A DNA stretch of 64,000 bases from Phormidium tenue FACHB-1050 (GTDB lineage Bacteria; Cyanobacteriota; Cyanobacteriia; Pseudanabaenales; Pseudanabaenaceae): NCBI RefSeq assembly GCF_014696925.1, contig NZ_JACJQY010000008.1, positions 62,001 to 126,000 on the forward strand, read 5' to 3'. The notes under the pieces are model-generated. The model worked only from the letters and a program-made list of their open reading frames with translations, was not told the origin of the DNA and ran no database searches. The translations under genes and the position numbers were made by a program. This document shows, in pieces, positions 57,135 to 64,000 of this stretch. Each line of letters begins with the position of its first letter. The stretch's first letter is position 1.

Positions 57135-57220
57135 GCGAACTATTCGCGAACGTTCGCTACTTATTCGGCGAATGAAGCGCGAATAGTTCGCGAATGACTA
57201 ACAGTTAAACATCGTTTAAC
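57135..57220. promoter_or_regulatory. Operator cluster in the divergent region
   Basis: Inverted repeats GCGAACTATTCGCG (57135-57148) and its reverse complement (57178-57191), two TTCGCGAA sites (about 57143 and 57187), and the perfect GTTAAAC-ATC-GTTTAAC palindrome (57204-57220). They sit between the ATPase operon and the RHH gene and probably bind the RHH protein. Confidence 0.6.
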
Positions 57221-57274
57221 ACCGTTTGTCAATAGGTGAGAGTATATTTGTTTTACGACGTTTAACGGTGCAAT

Positions 57275-57478
57275 ATGCAGATAGGGTTTAGAGTTCCTGC
57301 GGATTTAACAACAGCGCTAGAAAAATATTTGAAGCAAACAGGGCTAGAGAAAACCGAATATATTGTTGGGCTAATCCGCAAAGATTTAGGCATAGCACAA
57401 ACAGAGACTCTTATTGAAAAGGTTGAGTCTCACGAAATACGCATAGCCAAGATTGAGGCGCGATTAGATGTTGATTAA
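57275..57478 (+). CDS. RHH regulator with coiled-coil tail, 67 aa
   Basis: MQIGFRVPADLTTALEKYLK and TEYIVGLIRKDLGI form a ribbon-helix-helix, and the last 25 residues (LIEKVESHEIRIAKIEARL) a coiled coil. It is likely the repressor of the divergent operator region at 57.1 kb. Confidence 0.62.
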   Translation: MQIGFRVPADLTTALEKYLKQTGLEKTEYIVGLIRKDLGIAQTETLIEKVESHEIRIAKIEARLDVD

Positions 57479-57581
57479 AATATTGCTGTGCTTAGCGATC
57501 GCCTTATTACTCTGGGAAAGTAACCTTAATTGGTTTGGAGTAGTGGCGATCGCGTTGTTTTATGTAGCGATTAGTGCTTAA
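57468..57581 (+). CDS. 37-residue hydrophobic peptide
   Basis: ATG 57468 overlaps the end of the RHH gene by 11 bases. The product (MLIKILLCLAIALLLWESNL, then FGVVAIALFYVAISA) has two hydrophobic stretches, like small membrane peptides. Function unknown. Confidence 0.45.
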   Translation: MLIKILLCLAIALLLWESNLNWFGVVAIALFYVAISA

Positions 57582-57588
57582 ACGCAAA

Positions 57589-57746
57589 TCATCGCAGATA
57601 CTCTTTATTCATCAAAGGATATTTGTCGGCTGGAATCATCGCCATTACGAACGCTTCCCAGCTTGGATATCGTGAAGCATAGCGATCGCTCTTAGTGACT
57701 GCGATCTCCTCTTCTATTTTGGCGCTTTCTTCTTGGGTTTAGCCAT
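57589..57746 (-). pseudogene. Frameshifted small hypothetical gene
   Basis: It starts MAKPKKKAPK at 57746, four bases after the antirepressor stop, and hits a stop. In the adjacent frame it continues EESAKIEEEIAVTKSDRYAS and SWEAFVMAMIPADKYPLM to 57589, a sequence that looks protein-like. A single slip in the A-rich codons would join the two. It is either a pseudogene, a sequencing slip or a programmed frameshift. Confidence 0.45.
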
Positions 57747-57750
57747 TGGG

Positions 57751-58587
57751 TTAAGCCCTCTTCATCGCAACAATTTTGTCGGAATCAAAATTAAATCTGA
57801 ATTGCTTATCTTTTGGAATCACCTGATGCTTTCGCAAAATATCCAAAATGCGATCCAAGCCCTTCCAAGAGAACACAGGTGAGAATCGCATCCGACCATC
57901 AAAGCATTGACCATCACGCAGCTTTGCAAGCCCTTCATTTACCCAAGGCGCGTAAGGGCAATTAGTGCCATCAGGACGCTTAAACAGCACTTTCTCTGTA
58001 CGCAAAATGTCGTATAACTTGCGATTAGTGAACTTAGGTACAGCCAATTGCTTACAGATTTCTTCACCCGTCATCCATCCATCAGAATCCATTACAAGAT
58101 CGTAACGCTCTGCTTTTGGCTCTAGGATTTGAACTTCCATTTGAAGCGCTTGGTTCTGTTCCACAAGCTTTAATCTTTGATCTTCTAAATCAGCAGCAAG
58201 GCGCAAAGCTTCTACAAAGTTTGTGGGTAAAGCAGGATGAGAAGGAACTACTTCGTATTTACCAGTTTTGCGGATAGTTGGAAGAATTTCAGCATGAAGC
58301 AATCGATTAAAGGCTTTACCTGTTGCAGTGCGTGATCGCGAAACAAGAAAGGTAACAGCAGCTTCATGAATGATTGTGGTGTCTTGGAGTCTCCCAAGGT
58401 TGTCAGGTATGGGAGTGTTATTAACATACTCATCGCCCAAACCTTCTGACACAACCGTTTTTAAGGCTCCAACTGTAGTAGTTGACTTAATAGCACTCAA
58501 AACATCTGTAGCCACAAACCAAGGATCGCCATTAATAGAAATGATGCGAACCGATTGCGAATTAAAAGCGAATTGCTGCAAATTCAT
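57751..58587 (-). CDS. Phage antirepressor (BRO-N plus KilAC-like)
   Basis: Starts at ATG 58587 (MNLQQFAFNSQSVRIISING); a longer frame upstream is unsupported. Residues about 12-100 are a BRO-N domain (GDPWFVATDVLSAIKSTT, FNRLLHAEILPTIRKTGKYE). A coiled-coil linker (LEDQRLKLVEQNQALQMEVQ) leads to a KilAC-type domain (GWMTGEEICKQLAVPKFTNR). Antirepressors trigger induction by titrating the repressor. The gene lies next to RHH regulators. Confidence 0.78.
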   Translation of the reverse strand: MNLQQFAFNSQSVRIISINGDPWFVATDVLSAIKSTTTVGALKTVVSEGLGDEYVNNTPIPDNLGRLQDTTIIHEAAVTFLVSRSRTATGKAFNRLLHAEILPTIRKTGKYEVVPSHPALPTNFVEALRLAADLEDQRLKLVEQNQALQMEVQILEPKAERYDLVMDSDGWMTGEEICKQLAVPKFTNRKLYDILRTEKVLFKRPDGTNCPYAPWVNEGLAKLRDGQCFDGRMRFSPVFSWKGLDRILDILRKHQVIPKDKQFRFNFDSDKIVAMKRA

Positions 58588-58672
58588 ATACTTCACCAAA
58601 AAAACAATAATTCTCTCAATAGATATCAGCAGACAAACGAGAATGATCGGCGATGTTGAGGCGATCGCGCGG

Positions 58673-58843
58673 TTAGTTTTTAAGTTCTCCTTCCTTTTCC
58701 GCCTTATCAACAGCTTCTTGGCAGAGAACCTCAATCAAGTTACTAACCGAGCGCTTACGCACTTTAGCTAGTAGCTCTAGTTTGGGCTTGAGTCCATCCT
58801 CTATATAGGTTGAAACTCTAACTTTATCGGTTGCCACGGTCAT
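58673..58843 (-). CDS. RHH regulator, 56 aa
   Basis: ATG 58843 with GGAG ten bases upstream. MTVATDKVRVSTYIEDGLKP and LLAKVRKRSVSNLIEVL are a ribbon-helix-helix of the CopG/ParD type. It diverges from the 59004 operon with a palindromic operator in between; it is probably the operon's repressor. Confidence 0.62.
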   Translation of the reverse strand: MTVATDKVRVSTYIEDGLKPKLELLAKVRKRSVSNLIEVLCQEAVDKAEKEGELKN

Positions 58844-58877
58844 ATTGGTAGAACTCCTTATTTACTATACTCCTACC

Positions 58878-58958
58878 ACATTACACAAATCTAGCTCTAC
58901 TGTCAACCAAAAAAAGGATTAAAAAAGTGTTGACTTTGTACAAGAGTAGTACTACTAT
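58878..58958. promoter_or_regulatory. Divergent promoters with an AGTAGTACTACT operator
   Basis: Minus strand: TTGACA (58906-58901), 17-base spacer, TAATGT (58883-58878). Plus strand: TTGACT (58930-58935), 17-base spacer, TACTAT (58953-58958). The perfect palindrome AGTAGTACTACT (58945-58956) overlaps the plus -10. Confidence 0.72.
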
Positions 58959-59003
58959 TTAGAAAGGTTAAACAAACGCCTCAAGCAAACGGAGATAAAG
59001 CCA

Positions 59004-59267
59004 ATGATGACCAAAGAGCAAATCAAAGAAGCAGCTAAAGCTGTGATTGAAGCAGAAAAGGCTGTTAAAGCTGCTAAAGCAGTATTAGCCGATGCTCAAA
59101 AAGTATTTACCGACGCATACAGAGAAGGCTATGACGATCAAGACTGCCTTTTGCAAGAGATCAACCTTATTAATGTTGATGGCGATTTCTGGGAGTTGAA
59201 GATCGACATTGACGAATCTGCGTTTGAGCATTTGCACCACGTTACTTGTACATCAGTAATCATCTAA
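59004..59267 (+). CDS. Helical hypothetical protein, 87 aa
   Basis: First gene after the plus promoter. The N-terminal 45 residues are an Ala/Lys-rich coiled-coil helix (AAKAVIEAEKAVKAAKAVLA); the rest is mixed (NLINVDGDFWELKIDIDESA). It ends at a terminator. Function unknown. Confidence 0.55.
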   Translation: MMTKEQIKEAAKAVIEAEKAVKAAKAVLADAQKVFTDAYREGYDDQDCLLQEINLINVDGDFWELKIDIDESAFEHLHHVTCTSVII

Positions 59268-59276
59268 AACACCAAA

Positions 59277-59307
59277 AGCCCGTCACCAAGGCACTGGCAA
59301 CGGGCTT
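59277..59307 (+). terminator. Weak hairpin after the 59004 gene
   Basis: Arms AAGCCCGT (59276-59283) and ACGGGCTT (59300-59307) around a 16-base loop. No long T tail follows, so it may only pause transcription into the recombination operon. Confidence 0.45.
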
Positions 59308-59348
59308 AAGTTAAACAACCATCTCACACACGAAGACTTAGGGGATAT

Positions 59349-59771
59349 ATGGGATTTACTCTAACACGTCACGGCTCCAGCGCAGTATCAGCGCTTCGCA
59401 CACCAGAAGAAGAGGCGGCAGCCAAGCTCAACCACATGACACTTGAGAATATGCCTAGCCCCGTAATTCACGGAACCCGTCCCCAAATTGAGTGGGCAAA
59501 TAAAATTGTAAGAACCTTCTTGTTTTATTCCCACGCTTGGGGATTTAAAGCCGAAGAGATCGCAGCATTCTTTAAAACCTATCGCGCCCAATCCGCAAAA
59601 TTCTGGATTGACAATCGCAACAGCAAGCCAATGTCATCAGAAACGCGGATCGCAGTCGAAAAAGAACTTGCAGAAATGGCAGCAGATCGCGCCGCACTTA
59701 CCAAAAGTCAGGCAGCGATCGCGCAACTCACATCAAAACAACTTAGTAAAGCGATCGGGAGAGGTGTTTAA
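59349..59771 (+). CDS. Hypothetical protein, 140 aa
   Basis: MGFTLTRHGSSAVSALRTPE then GTRPQIEWANKIVRTFLFYS and a helical C-terminal half (ELAEMAADRAALTKSQAAIA). It shares one base with the next gene. Probably an accessory of the recombination operon; no family. Confidence 0.5.
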   Translation: MGFTLTRHGSSAVSALRTPEEEAAAKLNHMTLENMPSPVIHGTRPQIEWANKIVRTFLFYSHAWGFKAEEIAAFFKTYRAQSAKFWIDNRNSKPMSSETRIAVEKELAEMAADRAALTKSQAAIAQLTSKQLSKAIGRGV

Positions 59772-60157
59772 TGTCTGACTTTCAATGGGTTGGAGCATAT
59801 GACAATCGCCGCTCTGTTTCTAACTACTCAGCCGCCACTGCTCACGAAATGGTAAAAGAGGCTAACAAGCGTTTGGGGATTGCCAAGCCCAAAGACATTA
59901 GCCGCCAAGCCGCCGAGAAGTTAGCCGCCGATCACGGCATGATTTTGCTAGGCAGTAAGCCTTGGATGAAGCTTCAAAAGATTGGGGCAAAGCGCGGGGA
60001 GTTTGTTAATACCGCACCATACAAACTTAATCGTTTTAAAGATGTTGAACTTTTCTTTGCTCAATTGCCACTGCAAGAGCAGCAAGCGGCTTTAGCAGCC
60101 AAGAGCGATGAAGAGATCCGCATCGAAGCGGCTCAAGCAAAAGCCCTTATTTTTTAA
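59771..60157 (+). CDS. Hypothetical protein, 128 aa
   Basis: The middle has an alternating Ala/Lys helix (PKDISRQAAEKLAADHGMIL) and the C-terminal half is helical. Its ATG overlaps the previous stop. Function unknown; position is next to the RecT-like gene. Confidence 0.5.
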   Translation: MSDFQWVGAYDNRRSVSNYSAATAHEMVKEANKRLGIAKPKDISRQAAEKLAADHGMILLGSKPWMKLQKIGAKRGEFVNTAPYKLNRFKDVELFFAQLPLQEQQAALAAKSDEEIRIEAAQAKALIF

Positions 60158-60230
60158 CTATTACTATCTATTGGGGGAATTACTAATATTCCCTCAATAG
60201 ATTCCTAACCATTTACCCAGTAAAAACAAA

Positions 60231-61097
60231 ATGACAAATTTAGCCAAGGCTGAAACTCAATCACTCGTACATCAAGATCTAAGCGATGAACTTCTAGCCA
60301 AGATTGTCCAAAGTGGAGATCTGTCGATGCTTTCATCTAGCGATCGCCTGATCTACTACTTTACCTACTGTCGCCAGCTTGGGTTAAATGCCCTATCAAA
60401 ACCTTTCGACTATATCGAAGAGAAAGATAAGGACGGGAAAATTAAAAAGATTTCACTCTATCCAAACGCGATCGCCGCTTCTCAGTTGCGAGATTCCAGA
60501 AACGTCTCAACCCGAATTGTTGAGGAAAAAATCATGCTAGATGGTGAGATTTATTCCGTCACTGTAGAGGCAAGAATGGGAACCCGCACCGAGCAAGCGA
60601 CTGGTAAAGTCGGAATCAAGACAGACAATTGGGGCAAACCTTTAAATGGCGACAGCAAAGCCAAGGCGATGAAACGAGCAGAAACCCAAGCCCGTAGACG
60701 AGCGACGCTTGCAATTGTTGGGCTAGATGCGATCGGAGATGAAGATCGCAAAGCGTCAATTTCTGACATACCTATGGATTGCTGGACACCTGAGTTAAGC
60801 GATAAGTTAATGACGATCGCGACGGCTCCACTTTGGGACGATAAGTTGTGGAGTATTTTTACTACGAGCGCGGAAAAATGTAGTTCGCCAGACGAGCTTG
60901 ACGGACTCATTAAATGGGTAGGCAGGAAGCCTCAACCAAGTGCAGAGCAATCAGAAAAGATTAATCAGATTTTAAAGTCTTTAAGCGATCGCTTTAAGAA
61001 TGCTCACCCCGTAAAATCCGCACAAGCTGACAACGCAGCTACGGAATACAAAGCAGAAATTAACACTGCGATCGCTAATGGCGAAATCGATTTTTAA
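60231..61097 (+). CDS. RecT/Bet-like single-strand annealing protein
   Basis: The 288-residue protein fits phage recombinase patterns: YFTYCRQLGLNALSKPFDYI, KKISLYPNAIAASQLRDSRN, and MKRAETQARRRATLAIVGLD, which are the conserved segments of RecT-like annealing proteins. It should anneal single strands in phage recombination. No exonuclease gene is recognised beside it. Its C-terminus is polar. Confidence 0.68.
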   Translation: MTNLAKAETQSLVHQDLSDELLAKIVQSGDLSMLSSSDRLIYYFTYCRQLGLNALSKPFDYIEEKDKDGKIKKISLYPNAIAASQLRDSRNVSTRIVEEKIMLDGEIYSVTVEARMGTRTEQATGKVGIKTDNWGKPLNGDSKAKAMKRAETQARRRATLAIVGLDAIGDEDRKASISDIPMDCWTPELSDKLMTIATAPLWDDKLWSIFTTSAEKCSSPDELDGLIKWVGRKPQPSAEQSEKINQILKSLSDRFKNAHPVKSAQADNAATEYKAEINTAIANGEIDF

Positions 61098-61133
61098 AAA
61101 ACCTATAGGCGGCGCATAGCGCCGCCTCACATT

Positions 61134-61796
61134 ATGACTACACAACGACCAAACGAAGGGACGCTATGGAGAAACGAATCCAAAGATAGCCCAGATGCTC
61201 CAGCCAAAAAAGGGCAATTGCTGATCACGCGATCGCTACTCTTAGAACTTTGTGAACAGCAAGGCAAAGGCGGTGATTTCTTAGTAGATGTTTTTGCATG
61301 GGAGAGAGGGACAGTAACTGGAGAAACAATATTAAGCATCATGGTTAAAAAGCCCTGCGAATTTGGAGAACAACCAACTGCACCTGCACCTGCACCCAAA
61401 GCGCCGCCAGATCCCGCAAAGTATCTAGCCGCCCTCAAAGCCAAGATCGCCTTGGTTCAAAATTCTGTACAGTTTCAGGAATTGTACGCAAAAATCAAAA
61501 GCGATGAAGTTTGGGCGGTTTTTAAATCTGTACCAGCGATCGCGCAGGAAGCGGCAAATCTTCTCGCAGAATATCAAAAGAAGTTTGCGCCCAATATTCC
61601 CAAAGATCCGAGCGATTTAAGCGACTTAATTTCTAAAATTGACGTTGAATTTGAAAGATTAAAGCTGCACCCAAAAGCACACTGCTTAGAGCGATGGGGC
61701 AAATCAAGGCAAAAGCTTAGCGCCGTCGAGTTGCAAATTTATTTAGATGAATTGCAATTAGCTCAGCCAATCCCGCCCAGCGATGATTTCTTTTAA
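61134..61796 (+). CDS. Hypothetical partner of the RecT-like protein, SSB-like tail
   Basis: The 220-residue protein has a mixed N-terminal domain (GDFLVDVFAWERGTVTGETI), a Pro/Ala linker (TAPAPAPKAPPDPAKY) and helices, and ends PPSDDFF. The acidic aromatic tail resembles those of SSB proteins, and the operon context supports a role in recombination, but the first part has no clear OB motif. Confidence 0.5.
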   Translation: MTTQRPNEGTLWRNESKDSPDAPAKKGQLLITRSLLLELCEQQGKGGDFLVDVFAWERGTVTGETILSIMVKKPCEFGEQPTAPAPAPKAPPDPAKYLAALKAKIALVQNSVQFQELYAKIKSDEVWAVFKSVPAIAQEAANLLAEYQKKFAPNIPKDPSDLSDLISKIDVEFERLKLHPKAHCLERWGKSRQKLSAVELQIYLDELQLAQPIPPSDDFF

Positions 61797-61798
61797 AT

Positions 61799-61853
61799 TA
61801 AAGCAAATCCTTTGATAAAAGTTATTGACTTTTATCAAAGGATTTGCTTTAAT
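61799..61853 (+). promoter_or_regulatory. 24-bp palindrome with an embedded promoter
   Basis: Arms 61799-61822 and 61828-61851 are perfectly complementary around TATTG. TTGACT at 61825-61830, a 17-base spacer and TTTAAT at 61848-61853 overlap the loop and right arm. It can be a terminator for the recT operon and an operator of the next gene. Confidence 0.65.
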
Positions 61854-61921
61854 AGTATTCATGAGGCAAGGGCGGTCACCCAAACCTCGGTTAAACCAAG
61901 TAACACAAAGGATTTTACACC

Positions 61922-62383
61922 ATGCCTACACTACAAGTTCTTGCTTCTAACATTCAATACGATTCTTCTTGGGGGATCTGGGCTGAGTTGATTGATGGCA
62001 AATTTGCCGCCCAGTCACAAGCGCGTTATGGTCAACGTCAATTTGAGAATGGTGGATTACTAGATGAGTTTGCATTCTTTGCCAATGGCAAAAAAATTGG
62101 CGATCACTACCAATATTGGTGCGGTGAGTTTGAATTGCATGATTATTCTCAATGGGCTGAGATTGTTCGCAAGTTTGAAGCCTTTGAAGATGGCTGTGAA
62201 TGGGGCGGCAACCGTGAAGAGGTTGAAAACTGGGCGAAAGATTCTGAAGATCCTGAAGTTATTGCCTTAGTTGAAGCAGCTAAAGCAGAGTTTGATTCCC
62301 AGTGCTTTGAAAACTCTGATGAATGGCTTTTAGAGCTAATCGCAGAAATGAATGATGATTTAGAAGCCAGAATCGAATACTAA
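61922..62383 (+). CDS. Acidic hypothetical protein, 153 aa
   Basis: Expressed from the palindrome-embedded promoter. The first half is beta-rich (MPTLQVLASNIQYDSSWGIW, YQYWCGEFELHDYSQWAEIV) and the second an acidic helix set (DPEVIALVEAAKAEFDSQCF). Its pI is low. No domain named; likely a lysogen-expressed accessory protein. Confidence 0.55.
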   Translation: MPTLQVLASNIQYDSSWGIWAELIDGKFAAQSQARYGQRQFENGGLLDEFAFFANGKKIGDHYQYWCGEFELHDYSQWAEIVRKFEAFEDGCEWGGNREEVENWAKDSEDPEVIALVEAAKAEFDSQCFENSDEWLLELIAEMNDDLEARIEY

Positions 62384-62420
62384 TAGCGCAAAGGCAGGGT
62401 CGCACCCTGCCCCAACCACC

Positions 62421-62633
62421 ATGCCAAAAGGCGGAAATCGCAAAGGTTCAGGGCGTAAATCATTGCCCAAAGAGCTAAAAAAGGAAAAGCTCAGCCCCAT
62501 CTCATTCAACCCACAGAAAGAAGTATTAGACCTTTTAAATTCCTCAAATTGCGGATTCAAAAGCCGATCTGCTCTAATCAACTTTGCTATAAAAACTTTC
62601 TATCAAGTTTACGAAAATCCAAACGATGATTGA
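62421..62633 (+). CDS. RHH-like basic protein, 70 aa
   Basis: KGGNRKGSGRKSLPKELKKE then SFNPQKEVLDLLNSSNCGF and SRSALINFAIKTFYQVY give a Lys-rich extension and a ribbon-helix-helix-like domain. It lies just before the recombinase and may act in regulation or as a recombination directionality factor. Confidence 0.55.
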   Translation: MPKGGNRKGSGRKSLPKELKKEKLSPISFNPQKEVLDLLNSSNCGFKSRSALINFAIKTFYQVYENPNDD

Positions 62634-62760
62634 TCCACAAACTTTAAATCTTTTAGAACTGCCATATGTAGATCTAAGATCAAAAAGAATAAAGCCGCTG
62701 CTATTTAAATCTTTAACTCTATCGATACCACCTTGCGATCGCGTACAACAATCTTTTTAA
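62626..62760 (+). CDS. 44-residue basic peptide overlapping the recombinase end
   Basis: ATG 62626 overlaps the stop of the previous gene (ATGA) and the frame ends inside the 3' end of the converging recombinase gene. The product (MIDPQTLNLLELPYVDLRSK) is short and basic. Support is modest; the start overlap is the main evidence. Confidence 0.35.
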   Translation: MIDPQTLNLLELPYVDLRSKRIKPLLFKSLTLSIPPCDRVQQSF

Positions 62761-64000
62761 TCAAAGACTTGTACAGCGATCGCTTTTCTTCATTGTCTAG
62801 AGTTGCAAAGAAATCTGGATCGCTAAACGCCTCAATAAGTAGCGATCGCAATTCTAAGTTAATGCCTTGGTCTACATCATGCGATCGCTCTAAGTTTGCA
62901 ATTTCATCCTGCAACTTTGCGATCGCATCTGCGAGCATAGGATTGTTCATTGATTCAAGTATAGTTATCTGTCCACGCAATTCTTTAATTTTGGGATTTT
63001 CAACTTTTTGGTCATCAGCTTCATAGATAGTAGCGATCGCCCCTGCCTTTTCAGTCAATGCTTGAATAGCGATCGCCTCAACAATTTCAATTTTGTAAGT
63101 CCCCCGTTGACTGCATGACTTGCCAGCGGGTTTTTTAGACCGCGTTCGGCAGTAAAAAGATCTAATTCTGCGAAATTCAGTTTTTATACCACCCGATGGT
63201 TTACTCATCAGATCGCAACTCACCCCGCACTCACCACAAAATACCAAGCCTGATAATGGGTTTTGAAATGCTTTCCTGTTTTTGCCCCAAATTCTAGTAT
63301 TTTCTGTCAGTATTTCAGCGATCGCTCTTTGCTCAGCTTCAGTCATTAAAGCTTGGTCCACATGCGTACCGTAAATAATTTGATTACCTTGCGGCAAATG
63401 TGCGGGCTTAGGATTGCGTTTATCGTAGGGAGTATTACCAATTAGCACGGGATTTAATAGCCACTGTCGCAAGCCCGACACACTAAACCTCTTGCCATAT
63501 TTCTCGTAGATTAATCGCGTCACAGGCGGCAAAGTTTTTAATTCTAGGTATAAGGCGATCGCCTCCCTTGCGATCGCCGCCTCATCAGGATTTAAAACAT
63601 ATTCTTGGTTTACTCGCTTATATCCGTAGGGAGTCCGAGGGTTAGCTTTGTGCAAGTCCCTCAAATTCTGGTAGCCTGCACGCACACGCATTGAGGTTTT
63701 TCTGGATTCATATTCTGCCTGCAACCCTTTTTGGCGCGATTCATACCACTCATTAGGATCGATAAAGTTGATGTAGCGATCGCTGTCCAACTCATAGATC
63801 AGCACGCCAGTTTCTTCCAGAGTCTGCAAAAACTTAGCGGATGTTGTTGACTCACGGCTCAATCGGTCAAGAGCCGTGACAGTGATTTGCTTAACTTTAC
63901 GATTCTTAACTAAGTCACAGATGCGTGAAAAATCTTCTCGCTTGGCATCACCCCACGATCGCCCCGATGCGACATCCTGATATATCTCAGTGCAGCCAGC
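62705..64000 (-). CDS. Large serine recombinase, XisF-like (N-terminus beyond the window)
   Basis: The frame is open to the window edge. It shows the resolvase domain (IYQDVASGRSWGDAKREDFS, ITVTALDRLSRESTTSAKFL), then a recombinase domain (NPRTPYGYKRV, VSGLRQWLLNPVLIGNTPYD), a zinc ribbon (VFCGECGVSCDLMSKPSGG with FYCRTRSKKPAGKSC), a coiled coil and a C-terminal segment. The catalytic serine motif lies outside the window. It resembles XisF, the fdxN-element recombinase of heterocystous cyanobacteria, and is the probable integrase of this element. Confidence 0.9.
   Translation of the reverse strand, partial: AGCTEIYQDVASGRSWGDAKREDFSRICDLVKNRKVKQITVTALDRLSRESTTSAKFLQTLEETGVLIYELDSDRYINFIDPNEWYESRQKGLQAEYESRKTSMRVRAGYQNLRDLHKANPRTPYGYKRVNQEYVLNPDEAAIAREAIALYLELKTLPPVTRLIYEKYGKRFSVSGLRQWLLNPVLIGNTPYDKRNPKPAHLPQGNQIIYGTHVDQALMTEAEQRAIAEILTENTRIWGKNRKAFQNPLSGLVFCGECGVSCDLMSKPSGGIKTEFRRIRSFYCRTRSKKPAGKSCSQRGTYKIEIVEAIAIQALTEKAGAIATIYEADDQKVENPKIKELRGQITILESMNNPMLADAIAKLQDEIANLERSHDVDQGINLELRSLLIEAFSDPDFFATLDNEEKRSLYKSLIKKIVVRDRKVVSIELKI

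Noticed and set aside
61134-61796. A true single-stranded DNA-binding protein
   Set aside because: Only the C-terminal PPSDDFF tail is SSB-like; the N-terminal part lacks a recognisable OB fold, so I kept it as hypothetical.
62705-64000. Tyrosine-type integrase as the source of integration
   Set aside because: The only recombinase in view has resolvase, recombinase and zinc-ribbon segments of the serine family; no tyrosine motif (R-HxxR-Y) is seen.

Overview
The window looks like a chromosomal segment of a cyanobacterium, probably Pseudanabaena-like. The evidence is the dense GCGATCGC (HIP1) octamers, a cyanobacterial-type NusA and RNase P RNA, and host intergenic spaces packed with long perfect palindromes capped by cttcg-type loops. 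No database search was possible; all family names come from motifs read by eye.

Host part (1 to about 10.13 kb): the 3' end of rimP, then nusA, ylxR, galE; phhB and a SpoIID-domain protein on the minus strand; the RNase P RNA gene rnpB; a PgpH-type 7TM-HD phosphodiesterase; a small Cys4 protein; and the first two thirds of comM (yifB). comM stops making sense at about 10.12 kb, where an integrated element begins.

Element (about 10.13 kb to beyond 64 kb): a siphovirus-like prophage with Mu-type head genes, integrated into comM. The far end in view carries a large XisF-like serine recombinase whose N-terminus runs off the window, so attR and the 3' part of comM are not visible. Left arm (10.3-16.7 kb, plus strand after a divergent repressor): ribbon-helix-helix regulators, a replisome organiser with a GATC iteron cluster, small Cys proteins, a Dam-like and a Dcm-like methyltransferase. 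Late region (16.7-47.4 kb, mostly minus strand, so transcribed right to left): terminase, protease/scaffold, capsid, MuF-like head protein, Mu gpG-like protein, tail tube, tape measure, portal, tail fibres, and at the very end a membrane protein plus a complete EAL c-di-GMP phosphodiesterase. It is interrupted by plus-strand or accessory islands holding a stand-alone Csx3 (ring-nuclease family), a barstar-like protein, dUTPase, a HicB-like protein, a ParB-like protein and a tRNA(CAT). A second structural cluster with a methyltransferase is on the plus strand (47.4-52.4 kb). Right arm (52.5-64 kb): a minus-strand operon of small membrane proteins and a HerA/FtsK-like ATPase, an antirepressor, RHH regulators, a RecT-like recombination operon, and the recombinase.

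The clearest new signals are: (1) a phage-borne Csx3 that could blunt type III CRISPR signalling; (2) a translationally coupled membrane protein/EAL pair at the end of the late operon; (3) four copies of a phage late promoter, TTGnCA-N17-TATTTT with a conserved CTCTGC element, two of them so close to ATG that the mRNA should be almost leaderless; (4) long perfect direct repeats (134, 76 and 43 bp) with different likely roles; and (5) the comM interruption itself.
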